Below, one piece after another: positions 11,736 to 23,042 of a stretch of DNA of 64,000 bases (the first letter of the stretch is position 1; every line of letters begins with the position of its first letter). The DNA lies in assembly GCA_030562195.1 (NCBI GenBank), contig JAUJPP010000005.1:15921106-15985105 (forward strand), read 5' to 3'. The position numbers and the translations under genes are program-made. The notes under the pieces were generated by a model. That model did not search any database. It saw only the letters and a list, made by a program, of their open reading frames with translations, and had not been told where the DNA came from. Source of the DNA: Nipponacmea schrenckii (Eukaryota > Mollusca > Gastropoda > Lottiidae).

Positions 11736-12580
11736 GAAAACTGCGTCTTAAAATGAACATAAAATTTAAAACTTTTAAACTTGGACAATAATATGGTATA
11801 TTCATCATAGCTGGTGCAATAAATAAAATAAAAGATCCTTAACATCCAATAAATCCAAAAAACTCGATAATTGAAAAAACCTTTAAAAACTTTCAATAAT
11901 TACTTAGTTTTGTGAGCATAGCAGATTCTAAAATGCAGTATCCCTTTAGAAAAAATCTTACCCAAAGTAAACTATTTAAAATAAAAAAAGTTAGTTGTTT
12001 ATTGGAAGCTTACAAATTGTTATTGAAATTGTATATTTTTTAAGTTTATAATAGAATTTTATGGGTTAAATTAAACTTTTATTATATTCGTTATCTTATG
12101 AATTAGTATTTTTGCGATTAAAATTATGATTTAATATCTAGTATTGTTTTAAGAGATCCGTCCCATCCGTCACATATTTTTTTTTGTACCATCTGTCACA
12201 ATAAATTTTGATTGTTAGCATATGTTAATTACATTTAGAATCAATGATTTATCAACTGAAAAATCTGTAAAATACCCTATAGGCTTAGAGAGAATACAGT
12301 TCAAATAACATTTGAATTGAGATAGCTTGACCCATTTCAACTCCAGCACTTAAAACGATGGTCCTGAAATGTCCACACCTACTAAAAACCTTTCTGGACA
12401 ATTTTAAAGAAATTTTTTTACTTGTTATTTCTACTTATTCCGAGAAAAGACTTATCAATAAAAAATATTTGAAATAGAAAAAAAGTATAAGTGCAAAAGA
12501 CAAGAGAAATATTTATGTTGCGTCCCGTCCGTCACAATGGAATTGCCCAGCAGTGTCAGCCTTTTAGTTCAAATAAAGGA
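11736..12580. other. AT-rich spacer, no gene
   Basis: Contains 'gtcccatccgtcacat' near 12,160 and the related 'gtcccgtccgtcacaat' near 12,520, a short repeated motif about 360 bp apart. Nothing else recognised. Confidence 0.45.
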
Positions 12581-13400
12581 ACAGGTATTTTTTTTACCTT
12601 GACCTTTGTTGACATTGTTCTTTGTAGAGCCAAAGGTCATTGACCTGAGATAAACAATGTTTTTTTTTTCAATTCTAAGGTATACTTCCGGTTGATCAAC
12701 CATTTAGAATAATGAAGTTTGATAAACTGTCCCATGACCTTGACATTTGTTGGCCCAGGCTTGATTTGTTTCGGACAATCATCCGACAGCCTCAAACAGC
12801 CTTCAAATCCATTATTATCCGTGTTTGAAAAAGCATAATGTTTTAAGATATTACGAACGTCCCGCCATATTGGAAAACGGTTCGTCTTGATAATCAAGAG
12901 TTATCCTTCCCGTCGTGCAATAGCGGGCATCTATATAAATACACTACAACGCATTTTCAATTGTAGACTTTGTCAACAGGACACACAATTTTCAGTCTGA
13001 CTGGAGACCAGCCGCGTACAGCACGGAAAAAAATGAAAAGTGAAATTTTTTGTTTGAGGTATATTTCAAGGTATTTTGCGATTTTCATAGAGCTTGATTA
13101 TTTCCGAGGACTGTTTAAATGTAACAAAGGCCCAAAACGACTCCTAAAAATCAAGCCTGGGCCCCTTTAACAGGAATAGAGGTCATTGACTTGGCCGTCT
13201 GCCGACACTGTCACATGTCACTTTCGACGTAAACTTCTAGATTTCCAAAATACTAAATATAAGCATTGTCTCACCTTTTGACTGCTCTGGCACGAGACCT
13301 AATTGTTTAAGAAAGTTGATGTCTCTAGAGTTTCTTGTATTTGGTTTTCTTGCAGTCCCACTCTGTGCCTCTAGTCTATTAAAGGTTTTGAAAATAATCT
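12581..13400 (+). repeat. Diverged R-family repeat
   Basis: Recognised by 'ccttgacctttgttgacatt', 'caaaggtcattgacct', 'aacttctagatttcc' and the terminal 'cagtcccactctgtgcctctagt'. Interrupted by unrelated sequence around 12,660-13,160. No coding potential recognised. Confidence 0.45.
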
Positions 13401-13832
13401 GAATAAGCTGCTTAGGTGATTTGTGGTTCTCAATATACTACTAAACTAGGCTGTAACATATGGAACAATCAAAATAAGTCAATCAACAATCAGTCCAAAG
13501 ACAAAATAAAGAGTAACTATAGAAACTAAAGCGTATACTACATTTAACTGGTGATTGGCAACATTGCGTAAAATTGAATTATTGAAAATTGAGAAGAATT
13601 TTAAATGCGTGGTTTTTTTCTGTCACTCCTAAAGGAAGAATATAATTTTTGAGGTTTCCACTAGATATGGTTTCTTTAAAAATCGAAGAGCTATCACATG
13701 CCAACTTGCATTTATAACAGGCAATAGTATTTTATGAAAAACCTATTCTTTATTGCAAAATAAGTTATAAAGCAGATTTGAAACCCTATATCAATTTTTT
13801 TAAAGCTTCAACATAAAGGCTTATTTAACAGC
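13401..13832. other. Spacer, nothing recognised
   Basis: No gene or known repeat block seen. Confidence 0.4.
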
Positions 13833-13877
13833 TTCGGGGAAGGAAAGGATTGATCTCCCACATGTACAGGCCTATTT
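13833..13877 (-). mobile_element. Penelope-like 3' tail stub
   Basis: Reverse complement of the terminal PLE block (ctgtacat-tgggagat-tcaatcc-ttccttccccgaa). Only about 45 bp of the extreme 3' end is present, a very short insertion or remnant. Confidence 0.6.
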
Positions 13878-14279
13878 GGGTATTAGTTGTAAAGCTGGAT
13901 TATAAAATATAGCTGAACACTACTGTCTGTACAATTTATAGGTTCTTTCTATTAAAATTTTATATTTTATATCGCAGTGGAGTGGAGATGGATTTGGGAC
14001 AGATTTTATAGTACGTATCGTTTTAATGATAAATTTGCAAAAAAAATCAGTAAAGAATTACTTCTTCGGTCTTGGTGCTGTGTATTTCTTCTTTAGTTCT
14101 TTTGTAGTACATCTTCTGTAGTACTGTAGTATGTCAGTTGCTTCTGTAGGGGTTCGTCGTCTTGAAAATCTATCCGGGAAAAAGTTCTCAATGTCCTCCA
14201 CACCCACAGAAGATCAGGGCGCTCTTATGTTGTGCTACTCATATTATCAATCCTGGCTCCCTTAAAAAATAATAGACCG
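13878..14279. other. Spacer, nothing recognised
   Basis: No gene or known repeat block seen. Confidence 0.4.
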
Positions 14280-15300
14280 TCTCACCAGTTGTTGACATAC
14301 CCTTCCCCGTATGGGGCAAAATATTCTTCAAGCTGTAATCCAGTTTATATTAACCGGTGGTTGCCTTATTTCCCTTAGTTGCTCAGAGTGGATTAAGAGA
14401 TGCTCTACGGTGTCAGCTGCACTACAAGGTCACATAACTTTAGTTCGTATCTGTTATTTCGTACCTCATCCATCATTCTCAGACGGCCAACAGATCGACA
14501 GATCTCCCGATTGGGGTGATGTAAATTAAAATCACTACTAATTCCATCGTTTAATCGGAAGCGGATTCATTTGCAATTTCGTGTCTTGTATGCCGACATG
14601 AGACAGGATCCGTGCCCACTCTATTAATTTGTCTTATAACGTGTACAAAGGAGCACGCTCTGCTGGCTCTGTTTCGAAATTAAAGGAATCGTTGAGTATC
14701 GATGTCAGATACCTTATCGAGTCGCTTATTACCACATAGTTTGAATGTTTGGATGTGGATATAGCACCACATACAGGATACAGCGAGAAACTCTGATGTG
14801 TACACAGACAACCTTGCATCCATATGGGGGGATGGGTGGGGGGGGGGGTGAGAAAATGCAAAAGGCAACACATCTAGCCCATTTTCCGAACGGAATCCCA
14901 GACTCACCGAAGCTTATCGTCTTTAAATGCCTTCCTGTTTCTAATGATCTTGAGGAAGATGATTCTCTAAAGGTGCTTGATTTTTTGTATATTCAGTCGA
15001 ACTCCTCTCTGTGGATATGGATCCAAAGAAACTTCCCAATATCCAAATCCCCAGTCACTTGTCCAAGTTGCAAAACGATCCAAACTTGTCCACATCCATA
15101 TTTGGAGGTTCGTATACAGAATACAGTTCCCCTAAAAAGTTCTGTCGTCAGCAAAAATCACGATCTGACATTTGTTGGACAAGTAATTAGGGCTGCGGAT
15201 ATCATTGACCATTACGCTTAATAAGGTGGGGCTGACAACCGAGCCTTTTCCAAACTGAGTTCTTCGCTGAAACGTTTTTCATTTGGTTACACTATCTTCC
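14280..15300 (-). pseudogene. I/Jockey-like LINE remnant: reverse transcriptase plus RNase H
   Basis: Read on the minus strand from 15,300. A GSVVSPTLLSVMVNDI block lies near 15,250-15,200 (usual form QGSVLSPTLFN..INDI), followed by the catalytic FADD near 15,150. An RNase H-like region follows: SVYTSEFLAV and VVISDSI at about 14,830-14,700, then a SHVGI block with NE-A-like residues near 14,600. A C-terminal 'ADTVEHLLIHSEQLREIR' lies near 14,420. Many frameshifts and stops; old. RNase H downstream of reverse transcriptase is typical of the I and related clades. The exact clade is not certain. Confidence 0.6.
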
Positions 15301-16050
15301 TGTCCGCAAGAAAAATTCCTTGTCTGGAGAAGAGTTTTCTTAAGATCTTGAAACTTGTATCCAATCCATTTGAGTATCTCAATAAAATATGTTTAAACTA
15401 AAACTCGATGTTATTACCTCCCGAAGCTTCGGAGATCCTTCTGGATCTCTGAAGAATCTTTCACTAAAAGGAAGAAGGCATCCATAATACCTATTCTTTA
15501 GGCAGGGCAAGATCCCGCTTAAACGGAATCCTAAGACCCTTCAGCTTCCTCGAAACGATGGTAAAAAATCTTCTTCGATATTACTTAAATAAGTAATAAT
15601 CTTCTAGACAAGAATCGAAGAGGGTTCAGAGAGCTTAGATCAACGGCGGATCACTATGCTAGGCTTTAAACACACAATGTTTGAGACATAACAGTTATGT
15701 GTTCCTCTGTGCGGTTTTCGTAGACATAAGGAACGCTTTAGATCTAGTAGATAGGTTGATGTACAAGCTGCGCTACTAGGAAAAGGTGGTCGTATGCACA
15801 ACTGGACAAGTTATATATATATATGGACAATAAGTGAATGAAATCAAACAAAGTGAAGGATTTAAACCAAAAATAACCATGCAGTCGTACGAAATGCAGA
15901 AAAAAAAGAAATAATAGTATATATTTATTATTTTATAAATATATAAAAAATAAAAAACATTAGCATAAACTGACCAGATAATAATGGTATTAAAGTAATA
16001 AGATAAAATAAATTACATCATTCTTAAAAATGTTTAGAGTGTTAAATAAA
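15301..16050. other. Spacer, no gene recognised
   Basis: A short resemblance to the start of 5.8S rRNA near 15,640 does not continue. From 15,800 the sequence becomes very AT-rich. Nothing else recognised. Confidence 0.4.
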
Positions 16051-17290
16051 ATCATGGACATGTTTTAAAATAGTAATATTAGTATCTACAGAGAAATTTC
16101 GATTACCATACAGAAACAGCTCTAAATTAATTACATAGTCAGAGAGGACTAACCTATGGAAGCGATACAGCGGACAATCAAAAAAAATAATGAAATGAAT
16201 TTGTATGGTAGCCGCAACAACGAGAAGGATGGGTATGGTATTTATTTTGAAAAGATCAGCATTTAAAGCGCTACAATTGTGACGTGTTAATTAAATATTT
16301 TCAAGTCTGTCACCGGCACCAAAATAATCAGGAGCGAAATCGGATAAGAGACTTCTTTTAAGATTTTGTTTAAAAGCCTTAATGGAGTAGGACTCTTTTA
16401 GCTGGGCATTAATGAATTCCAATAGAACGATCGTTGGTAAACAGTAGTGCGAGAAAACGGGATCGGGATTTCATTGGGTTACGGAGATTATAAAATGTAG
16501 GAGTAGCATCCATAGGGGTTACAATATTTAGTGACACCTGTTATGACTGGCGGCTTAAAGTTTGACTTGTTCGAGACGCCAAGGTCAGAGATGTTACAGC
16601 AATCCCACACCTCACAAGCATACTCAAAGCAAGGCCGTATGTAAGTAGTATACATGTTAATGAGAGTTTTTATATTGAGGGTAAATTTAAGTTTACGTAA
16701 AACACCAATTAATTTATATGTAGATTTACAAATCGTGTCAATATGTATCGACCACTTAAGATCATTTGATAGAGTGGTGACAAGATGTTTATGGATTGGT
16801 ACGATTTCTAATGGTTCCTGACCGAGAAAAAAACTTTGGTAAATGGGTTTAGATGAAAAAAAAGACTACTTTGGTTTAAGAGGGGTTAAAGCTAACAAGC
16901 CAGTCACTGGACCATTTATACAATTTAGAAGACTTTGACAAACCAACTGCTTTATCATCAGCAAACAATCGTGATAAGTCTTGAATGTCATTAATATAAA
17001 TGAGAAAGAGTAGAGGGCCTAGTACGGATCCTTGATGGACGCCAGAATTCAAAGTTTCGGCTGGCGACAAAGCATCATTCCGAAAAAACACGTTGGGATC
17101 TATTAGTCAGATAACTGGATAGCCAGTCGAGAAATTTAACACCTATTCCATACTTCGATAACTTGAAATAAGACCAGGATGGTACACACGATCGAATGCT
17201 TTCGACATATACCGTTGAACGACCTGGTCTAAAACTAGATTGATACGGATAAAGGAGATTGTTAACATGGAAATAATTGTACAAATTGCC
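16050..17290 (-). pseudogene. CR1-like LINE reverse transcriptase remnant
   Basis: Minus strand. YQSSFRPGRST and the SSYLTNRSQRVF block lie at 17,284-17,090. GVHQGSVLGPLLFLIYINDI and the catalytic FADD follow at 17,065-16,930, then WLVSFNPS. Downstream frames give the C-terminal parts 'HIDTICKSTYKLIGVLRKLKF' and 'YTTYIRPCFEYACEVWD' near 16,760-16,600, and a 'CGYHTNSFHYFF' zinc-like end near 16,200. Several stops and shifts. An ORF1-like piece lies upstream on the same strand at 18.2-18.6 kb and may belong to the same element. Confidence 0.75.
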
Positions 17291-18205
17291 GTCAAACTAG
17301 ATAAATAATTTTTATTAAAAACATGAAGTATAGATATCGCTTTTGTTCATATGACTATCGAAGATGATAGTAGAAAAAAACCATAAAAAAACCCTGAAAA
17401 GTTATGAAATAAATAAGAGTAAAAACCAAATAGAAAGTAGTCTCTTGACACCCAGAGTTCGCCTGTCAACAACGAGAATCGGAGCATGAAGGAACAAGGA
17501 TGGCTGGACTGGATGACAGAGGCTACAATCGAAGCGGTTATTTTCAGGTAAATTGCAGATAAAGTGAGATAACTGAAATTACTACGTTACAAAATCGATC
17601 AAAAATATAAATTGAGAATGAGCATTAATTAATCACACGCAAAATAAACTCAGGATACATGAAGTAAAGAAAAGGTCAGAACGGATTACTTTCCATAACT
17701 TGGATCACGACGATGATATGTGTGAACTATTGTAAGTACTTGTCATTCAGAAACCAAACCGCGTAATATTAAAGGTACACTACTGGCACGATAACATTTC
17801 ATAAAAGATTTCATATATTTACAAAAATCCATCGCGTGTTTATTCATTTCACAAAGAGTTAAACTCTGGCTTTGAATGTGAGTAGAAGTGAAAATACAGA
17901 GGGAGTCTGCGAATAAAAAGTATTTGGCAATTAGTAGAAGGTCTCTCAAATCGAAAATCAGAGAGAACGCCTTACTAATAACTTACATTTAGTAACTTTT
18001 AATAAAATACAACTAATTACAAAAATTTTTCCTTAATCATAAGTGTCAAATTAATTATGCAAACTATTTAACCAGAGCAATAAAAGCAGACAATGCAACA
18101 GGCTGTTTAACATATTCAAAGACACAAAAGATAGGGATGCACACACAAATCATGGACACGGAGGAAGCTTAGAATTAAGGTGACCATTTTTCTCTAGTTT
18201 GAATT
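17291..18205. other. Spacer between LINE ORF1-like and ORF2 remnants
   Basis: If the two flanking remnants are one LINE, the endonuclease should lie here. I could not recognise one in any frame. Confidence 0.35.
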
Positions 18206-18630
18206 TTACGTCATTATTTCCAAGAACAAAGATTTTACCATTGCTGACTTTACTCGACGACTATTTCTAGCAGAATCCAGAAGTTTCACATTTTCAACTG
18301 TCATATCTTTCACAAAAACAGTGCCTTTGAGGTTTTTCCTTATAGATAACACAAGAAATCTTTCATCGCGGCGTATGAATCTCACAATAATACCCCTGGG
18401 GCGGGAATTTGCAGTATTCGAACCCGAATCTCTCCGTTTAGGTTCTTCTTCTCTGTGCGCGGCATCAATATTAATTACCCTCGTAATATCCAGTTTCTCA
18501 CGGAATAGATTTTTAGCAATGGTAACACAATCTTCTCCGTCTGATTCGACAGCTCCAAAAATGAATGCGAATATGGACCTTCCTCGTCGAGTACATCGAG
18601 TACTTGACTTCATCCTCCCCAGCTGCATTG
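18206..18630 (-). pseudogene. LINE ORF1-like protein fragment
   Basis: 140-codon frame with the order VESDGEDCVTIAKNLFREKL, NIDAAHREEE, RPRGIIVRFIRRDERFLVL, RKNLKGTVFVKDMTVEN and LLDSARNSRRVK. This resembles the RNA-binding C-terminal half of LINE ORF1 proteins (L1 ORF1/transposase-22 type), where an 'AHR-G' block and a 'P-R-I-V-F' block are usual. Assigned from memory. It acts as an RNA chaperone in the retrotransposition particle. The N-terminal coiled coil is missing. Confidence 0.55.
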
Positions 18631-18689
18631 TCTTTCAAGTTCATCATATGTGAAATGGAAGATCAAAGGGTCGTTTTCATCTATCTTAG

Positions 18690-19082
18690 TTTTTAAACGC
18701 CTACATGAATATTTGGATTTATATTGTCGTCACCCTGTCCATCGGTCAAAATTTAGAAGCTACAATTTTCAATGAATCTCGATGAAACTTGGTGGAGTTC
18801 ATAAGTCTGCTGTAAAGTTCGAATCTGACGATTTTTGACAAACGGTTTTTTAATTATTGCCCCTGGCTTTATATTTTTTGTGAGCATTTTTCGATGAGCG
18901 AGTAATTGTCCTTGACGGAGTAAAATCGCGTCAAAATTTTATTGTAGGTGCAATAGAAGATACAATTTTCAATGGATTTTGATTAAACTTGCAATTGCAA
19001 TTGATGGAACGACGGTCAAGTTCGGATTTGACGTTTGAGTCCAGAGCAAAAACAAATTGAAATAAAATCACGTCTTTAGCTA
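18690..19082 (+). mobile_element. Pearl-like element, left end and partial core
   Basis: Begins with a degenerate left-end hairpin (taaacgcctacatgaatatttgg) and TATATTGTCGTCACCCTGTCC, then core units with 'aaacttggtggagttcat' and 'gcccctggctttatat'. Cut off at about 19,082 by a PLE fragment. Non-coding. Confidence 0.6.
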
Positions 19083-19084
19083 TC

Positions 19085-19762
19085 AATAAATCAGGAATGA
19101 ATTGATACATTAAATACAGCAAGACCCATAGGACTTAATATTCACCAAAGGGTGGGCATAGCACCCTTTGTCGTCCCCTTCAATACAACCAGTAATAAAG
19201 CAAACAAGATAGTTCACGCCCATTATAAGAGTCTTCAAGAGAAATTTCCCCATGTCTATAAGCAGAAAATGATAGTTGCATATTCCAAAAATCAGAACTC
19301 AAATGACAACCTTGTTCATAGTAAACTAAAAAACAATCTGTACTTAATAGGTACTATACTTCTCACCGATTGGGTGAGTTATTTTTTTTCTAATTTCAGA
19401 TCAGAACAGAAGAAACATCCAACAGAACCATACAACCAGTAATAAAGCAAACAAGATAGTTCACGCCCATTATAAGAGTCTTCAAGAGAAATTTCCCCAT
19501 GTCTATAAGCAGAAAATGATAGTTGCATATTCCAAAAATCAGAACTCAAATGACAACCTTGTTCATAGTAAACTAAAAAACAATCTTTACTTAATAGGTA
19601 CTATATTTCTCACCGATTGGGTGAGTTATTTTTTTTCTAATTTCAGATCAGAACAGAAGAAACATCCAACAGAACCAGATCCCCATTTCTCAATAAAATA
19701 TTTGTTCCACCCTAGGCCCGTACATTTGGGAGATTCAATCCCTCCTTTCCCCGAAATATAAA
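19085..19762 (+). mobile_element. Penelope-like 3' part with a 247-bp tandem duplication
   Basis: C-terminal endonuclease remnant (HHSVGIAPFVVPFN-type reading) plus 3' tail. The block beginning 'tacaaccagtaataaag' at 19,184 repeats at 19,431 with only a few differences, so it is a recent head-to-tail duplication. Each copy has its own tail hairpin (19,362-19,378 and 19,609-19,625). Only the second copy continues to the terminal CTTTCCCCGAA at 19,755. Confidence 0.85.
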
Positions 19763-20056
19763 CATGCCTTTATCAATTCATCAAAAAATTTGACCTTTGA
19801 CCAAATGACGTCACTAATTTGAGACGACTGCAATGCGGTTCAATATTGAAATTACAACGTGTACAGAATTTGTCGTCCAAAAGATGAAAATAAATTGAAA
19901 CGAAATTACAAATGGCACTGTAGAAGACAATGTAAAAAAATCATGAAAATCCCATCAAGCGGTTTTCGAGGAAATTCTGTTGACACCTGGCTAAGAAAAA
20001 CTAATAAGTCGAAAGCATAACTCCTGGTTATTCTATAAATAGACGTCTCGGACGAC

Positions 20057-20335
20057 ATGGCGTCTAATATGAGTGATAAGGGCGACTCCGATACTAGAGA
20101 TTGTTGCACACTCAATTTGTGATTCAAATCTCCTCGTTCGATGAAGACAGCGAGACAGATGTACTTGAAGTATAAAGTGGAATAATTCCCTACCATTTCG
20201 AACAATATATCGAGTCAGATGCTGAAGAAGAGACGGACAATAACATTGACATTATTGACAATGTTCGTCGATGATAGCCCTAATGTGAATGATCTACTTG
20301 ATCGAATGGGTCTCTCGGTAACCGAATGGTAATAA
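20057..20335 (+). pseudogene. Remnant resembling the N-terminus of a P2X7-C-terminal-like gene
   Basis: Three plus-strand frames in succession. ATG at 20,057 gives MASNMSDKGDSDTRD. Next comes an acidic stretch SSFDEDSETDVLEV, then SGIIPYHFEQYIESDAEEE, then NVNDLLDRMGLSVTEW ending at GGTAATAA near 20,333, which could be a splice donor. The acidic leader, 'PY-FEP'-like block and '-RLG-TEW' block recall zinc-finger proteins with a P2X7-like tail that are abundant in bivalves. This is from memory. At least two frame breaks; a decayed exon or retrocopy. Confidence 0.35.
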
Positions 20336-20339
20336 TTTC

Positions 20340-21130
20340 TAATACTATCCTAGTAATATGATAATTAAAATTTACTTTTACAATGGACACTTGGTAGATA
20401 AGGACACTTGCCAGATAAGTAGGTCAACGTGTTGATAAACTTAAAGAGAAGCTGACATTAAATAACAGCTATGACTTCATTCTTTGTTGTATTTATCCAT
20501 TCTCTAGTAGAATGTATGAGTGTTGTATGAACTACTCACTAACTGTCCACTATTTCATGAAAATTGTTCACTAAATGTCTATTATTTTAAAAAAAAAGTG
20601 TCCATTATTTAAAAAAAAAAGTGTCCATTATATTTAGTTGTTTGGACCTATCTTTTCACTGACAAAGCAATTCAATTATATATTCAGTTTTATTTTACAA
20701 CGTTTCCATTTGATAAAGTGAAATACAGCGTGTTTTTGATTCTCTTTTCTCTGGCCTTTGTTAACAATCGCATCTTTGTCAGTTTTTTTTTCCAAAGGTT
20801 TGTTAAACCTAATTGTTGTGGCATTAGAGTTCGATATATATCCTTATTTTCATCTTCTTTTTGCTCTTACTTTGTTATCATCAGATAAAATATAAGAAAA
20901 TAGGTCTGTCTGTATTTGAAAATTGGATTGTTCATACTAAATATTATCCATTGGCTCGACTTGGGTGAATTGAATTATAAAAATATCGTTTTCACTTGAT
21001 GAATACATTGTGTGTAGAAGACACCTGCATAGTATGTTTGCCACAGTCTAAATCACAATCTGAACCCACATAACTATTAATCAATCAATGAGTTGTGTTG
21101 ATTACAATTAGTTTAACTTTGTAGGGCTAT
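20340..21130. other. AT-rich spacer
   Basis: Contains a short repeated 'aaaaaaaaagtgtccattat' near 20,590-20,630. No gene recognised. Confidence 0.4.
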
Positions 21131-21133
21131 TAT

Positions 21134-21262
21134 TTAAGTAAGATAGAGTCCTCAAACTGTTTATTATGTTAGAGAGAAAACAACGTTCGGGGCTAACGCC
21201 CCTCACAAACTGTCCTCTCTCTAACATAATAGACAGTTTTCGACCTCTATCCCTTACTTATA
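21134..21262. repeat. Fold-back (MITE-like) inverted repeat
   Basis: Arms 21,134-21,176 and 21,213-21,262 are reverse complements with a few mismatches; 'tattatgttagagaga' is exact in both. A second small hairpin, GGGGC-TAAC-GCCCC (21,189-21,202), sits in the centre. No open frame. Confidence 0.65.
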
Positions 21263-21598
21263 AGACACTTTTTTAATTAGTAATGACTATCTTATATCAT
21301 TATCCAAATTTATTAGGCGATAATACAGGTTAATACCCTCAAAAAACACTTTTTTTCTATCGACCTCGCAGCGTTCGGTTATCAGTCATTTAAAAGATGC
21401 TATACTTGTGGGACGTCATAGTAACCCAAAACGATGGCCGACATTGAAATCAATAGTCAGAGTTAAAGATTAATATCGTATTAACCCGCTATGCGAGTTC
21501 TTATGAGATAGAAAATGCGGGCAGTGAAGGTCGAGGTTTTCTTGACCAATTTGCCGAACCAAAAGAAGCGCATGGAAACTATCCTTTATCCATACAAT
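21263..21598. other. Spacer, nothing recognised
   Basis: A 106-codon minus-strand open frame partly overlaps the start of the PLE copy and has no recognisable motif, so I do not call it. Confidence 0.4.
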
Positions 21599-21614
21599 TC
21601 CTACACTACGGGCA

Positions 21615-22205
21615 GTTTGAAAAGCTTTTGATAGAAACCCAGATCCAGACAGACCCGACGATGCAATTCTAGAGCTTTTAGAGATTTGTCTTAGTCGCAA
21701 TGATTTCACATTTAATGGTAAAACATATCTACAAACCTCAGGTACAGCCATGGGCAAACGATACGCCCCTTCATACGCAAACCTTTCCATGGCAGAGTGG
21801 GAACGTGAGGTATTACCTCCTTGTCCATTTTTTTAGATGACATTTTCATGGTTTGGACTTACTCCATAGAACAATTTTGGCAATTTTTTGAAATCCTCAA
21901 CAACCACCACCCGTCCATCAAACTAACGGTCAACGTCAGCCACAAAAGCATAGATTTTCTCGATACCACTGTCTTTAAAGGAGGTTCCATAGCAGGGACC
22001 AATAAATTATATATTAAAGTATATTTCAAAGAAACCGACACTCGTCAACTGGAATAATTAAGTGACAAGTTTTACGATTTCACCGAATTTGCACAAGGTC
22101 TTCTGATTTCAACCAATCCTGTATGATTGTTTTCTCAAAACTGAAAGAGCGTGGAAGCTCTAAACGATTTTTACGAAACATAAAAAATTCCACCTTAGCA
22201 CAGTA
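21615..22205 (+). pseudogene. Penelope-like reverse transcriptase C-terminal half, broken
   Basis: Contains the LEICLSRNDFTFNGKTYLQT and TAMGKRYAPSYANL blocks (motif B region) at about 21,670-21,790, FLDDIFMVW at 21,832 and SHKSIDFLDTTVFKG at about 21,935-21,985. A deletion after 'ccttgtccat' and a deletion near 22,055 relative to copy 1 break the frame. Inactive, but less damaged than copy 1 in the catalytic core. Confidence 0.8.
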
Positions 22206-22319
22206 AGCAGCTAAAAAAAGACTTTATGCCGAAGTACCTCCAGGCTTAAGGAGTGTCCCGTGTATGTCAACCAGATGAAAAACGTGTCCCTTTATATCAG
22301 AAACTCATTATTTTCTAAG

Positions 22320-22872
22320 TAACTCTACGAATAAAAGATACCCGATCCAAGAGCATTTAACATGTGAAAACTCGAATGTAATATACTTAATTTCATGTAA
22401 AAAATGTCCCAAACAATATATCGGGGAAACAAAGAACAAATTACGCACTCGTTTAAATGCTCACAGATCAGATATTAAATTAAAAAAAGACAAGCCTGTT
22501 TCTAACCATTTCAATCTTGACGACCATTCACTTGACGATCTCACCCTAACCCCAATTGAGCGCATAGAAATCGACTTGCCCGAAGATGAAACTACAAAAT
22601 TCCGTCAATCTAGAGAAGCCCATTGGATTGAGACATTGAATACAGCAAGACCCATAGGACTTAGTATTCACCACAGTGTAGGCATAGCACCCTTTGTAGT
22701 TCCATTTAATACAACCAGTAATAAAGCAAGTAAGATAGTTCAAACCCATTATAAAGGTCTTCAAGAGAAATTTCCTCATGTCTATAAACAGAAAATGATA
22801 GTGGCATATTCAAAAAATCAGAACTTAAATGACAACCTTGTTCATAGCAAACTAAAAATAATCTGTACTTAA
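22320..22872 (+). pseudogene. Penelope GIY-YIG endonuclease domain
   Basis: A Cys-x2-Cys pair (SCKKCPK) precedes QYIGETKNKLRTRLNAH at about 22,400-22,460. This is the PLE version of the GIY-YIG nuclease core with its catalytic Arg (TRLNAH). Then come LDDHSLDDLTLTPIERIEID and EDETTKFRQSREAHWIETL. The domain nicks target DNA for priming. In this copy the stretch from about 22,345 is open except for a premature end near 22,870 that cuts the usual C-terminus. Confidence 0.8.
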
Positions 22873-23042
22873 CAGGTACTATACTCCTCGCCCATCGGGC
22901 GAGTTATTTTATTTTTTCTAATTTCAAATCAGAAGAGAAGAAAATCATCCAACAGATCCAGATCCCAATTTCTCAATAAGATATGTGTTCCACCCTAGGC
23001 CTGTACATATGGGAGATTCAATCCCTCCTTTCCCCGAAATCT

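Larger units (their letters stand above)
21600..23041 (+). mobile_element. Penelope-like element, copy 2 (5' truncated)
   Basis: Starts inside the reverse transcriptase (AFDRNPDPDRPDD-type reading) and runs to the full 3' tail ending CTTTCCCCGAAA. It keeps the catalytic FLDDIFMVW box at 21,832-21,860 and the GIY-YIG domain, both lost from copy 1. The tail hairpin is at 22,887-22,903. Followed directly by pearl-like core sequence. Confidence 0.88.

Noticed and set aside
14745..15221. 158-codon plus-strand frame.
   Set aside because: It is antisense to a recognisable LINE reverse transcriptase and RNase H remnant and has a low-complexity Gly run.
15634..15660. Resemblance to the start of 5.8S rRNA ('acggcggatcact').
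   Set aside because: Similarity ends after about 13 bases; no 5.8S fold or flanking ITS/28S sequence.
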